Assembly (NCBI GenBank): GCA_964346395.1
Contig: CAYFUT010000011.1
Coordinates: 1-60,151, forward strand
DNA: 60,151 nucleotides
Reading direction: 5' to 3'
DNA from: CAYFUT01 sp964346395
GTDB lineage: Bacteria > Bacillota > Halanaerobiia > Halobacteroidales > Halobacteroidaceae
The notes under the pieces were generated by a model that was not told where the DNA came from, did not search any database, and was given only the letters and a program-made list of their open reading frames with translations. The first letter of the stretch is position 1, and the number at the start of each line of letters is the position of its first letter. Positions 60,081 to 60,151 of the stretch are shown piece after piece. A program made the position numbers and the translations under genes.

Positions 60081-60151
60081 TTAGAATAATCAATCCCCTT
60101 TTTTAATCAGTCAGTCCTACCTTAATTATTTTCTACTAAAAATACTTAAAT

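Overview
The window is a draft-scaffold segment (three 100-N gaps) from an AT-rich, low-GC Gram-positive anaerobe. Ribosome-binding sites are AGGAGG-type, GTG and TTG starts are common, and many proteins are rich in Glu and Asp. A Spo0E-like gene, the sporulation-lineage order tepA-ylzJ-ftsK/spoIIIE-gntR-bmp, several cation, chloride and phosphate transporters, and uptake genes for a mannosylglycerate-like solute all fit a spore-lineage halophilic Firmicute such as Halanaerobiales/Halobacteroidaceae. That placement is inference; no rRNA or tRNA lies in the window. Nearly all genes are on the minus strand, so operons read from high to low coordinates.

Layout. 1-3.6 kb: a small lipoprotein and a Cache-HAMP-PAS-GGDEF-HD-GYP c-di-GMP protein. 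3.8-11.0 kb: a fructose-family PTS with separate EIIA, EIIB and EIIC, a GH38 mannosylglycerate-hydrolase-like enzyme, HPr and a PRD-type regulator. 11.2-14.8 kb: a STAS protein and a large STAND/TPR/BTAD regulator. 15.2-20.2 kb: an aminopeptidase, a sugar-isomerase-fold protein and pseudouridine catabolism (psuG and an HTH-fused psuK). 20.3-21.6 kb: a scar holding a truncated TPR gene and remnants of an MNT/HepT toxin-antitoxin pair. 21.8-26.2 kb: carAB. 26.4-29.6 kb: envelope and lipoprotein genes. 29.7-32.5 kb: a degenerate PfkB-fold protein, a CBS-pair protein and a CPA2 antiporter. 32.7-37.8 kb: argCJBD, interrupted by two gaps and a minisatellite. 38.1-41.7 kb: Spo0E-like protein, SNF2 helicase and small membrane proteins. 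41.7-46.1 kb: a large palindromic element, surE, a ClC channel, a CPBP protease and rodZ. 46.2-57.7 kb: nucleoside-type BMP/ABC transporter, GntR, FtsK, UppP, Na/Pi symporter, a TnpB relic, YlzJ and TepA. 57.9-60.1 kb: a MASE3-PP2C phosphatase and a TrkA fragment.

How it works together. carAB and argCJBD form one metabolic module (carbamoyl phosphate, ornithine), and their promoters share nearly the same -35/-10/ARG-box-like layout. The PTS operon would import a phosphorylated mannosyl compound, cleave it inside the cell, and report flux through the PRD regulator.

The least ordinary signals are in the spacers and scars: period-7 tandem repeats at or near stop codons, a 231-bp nested palindrome with a relic copy, a 50-bp minisatellite made of two hairpins per unit, a decayed TnpB with its right end and guide-RNA-like region still recognisable, a ylzJ gene with no canonical start codon, and a PfkB-fold pseudokinase linked to a CBS protein and an antiporter.
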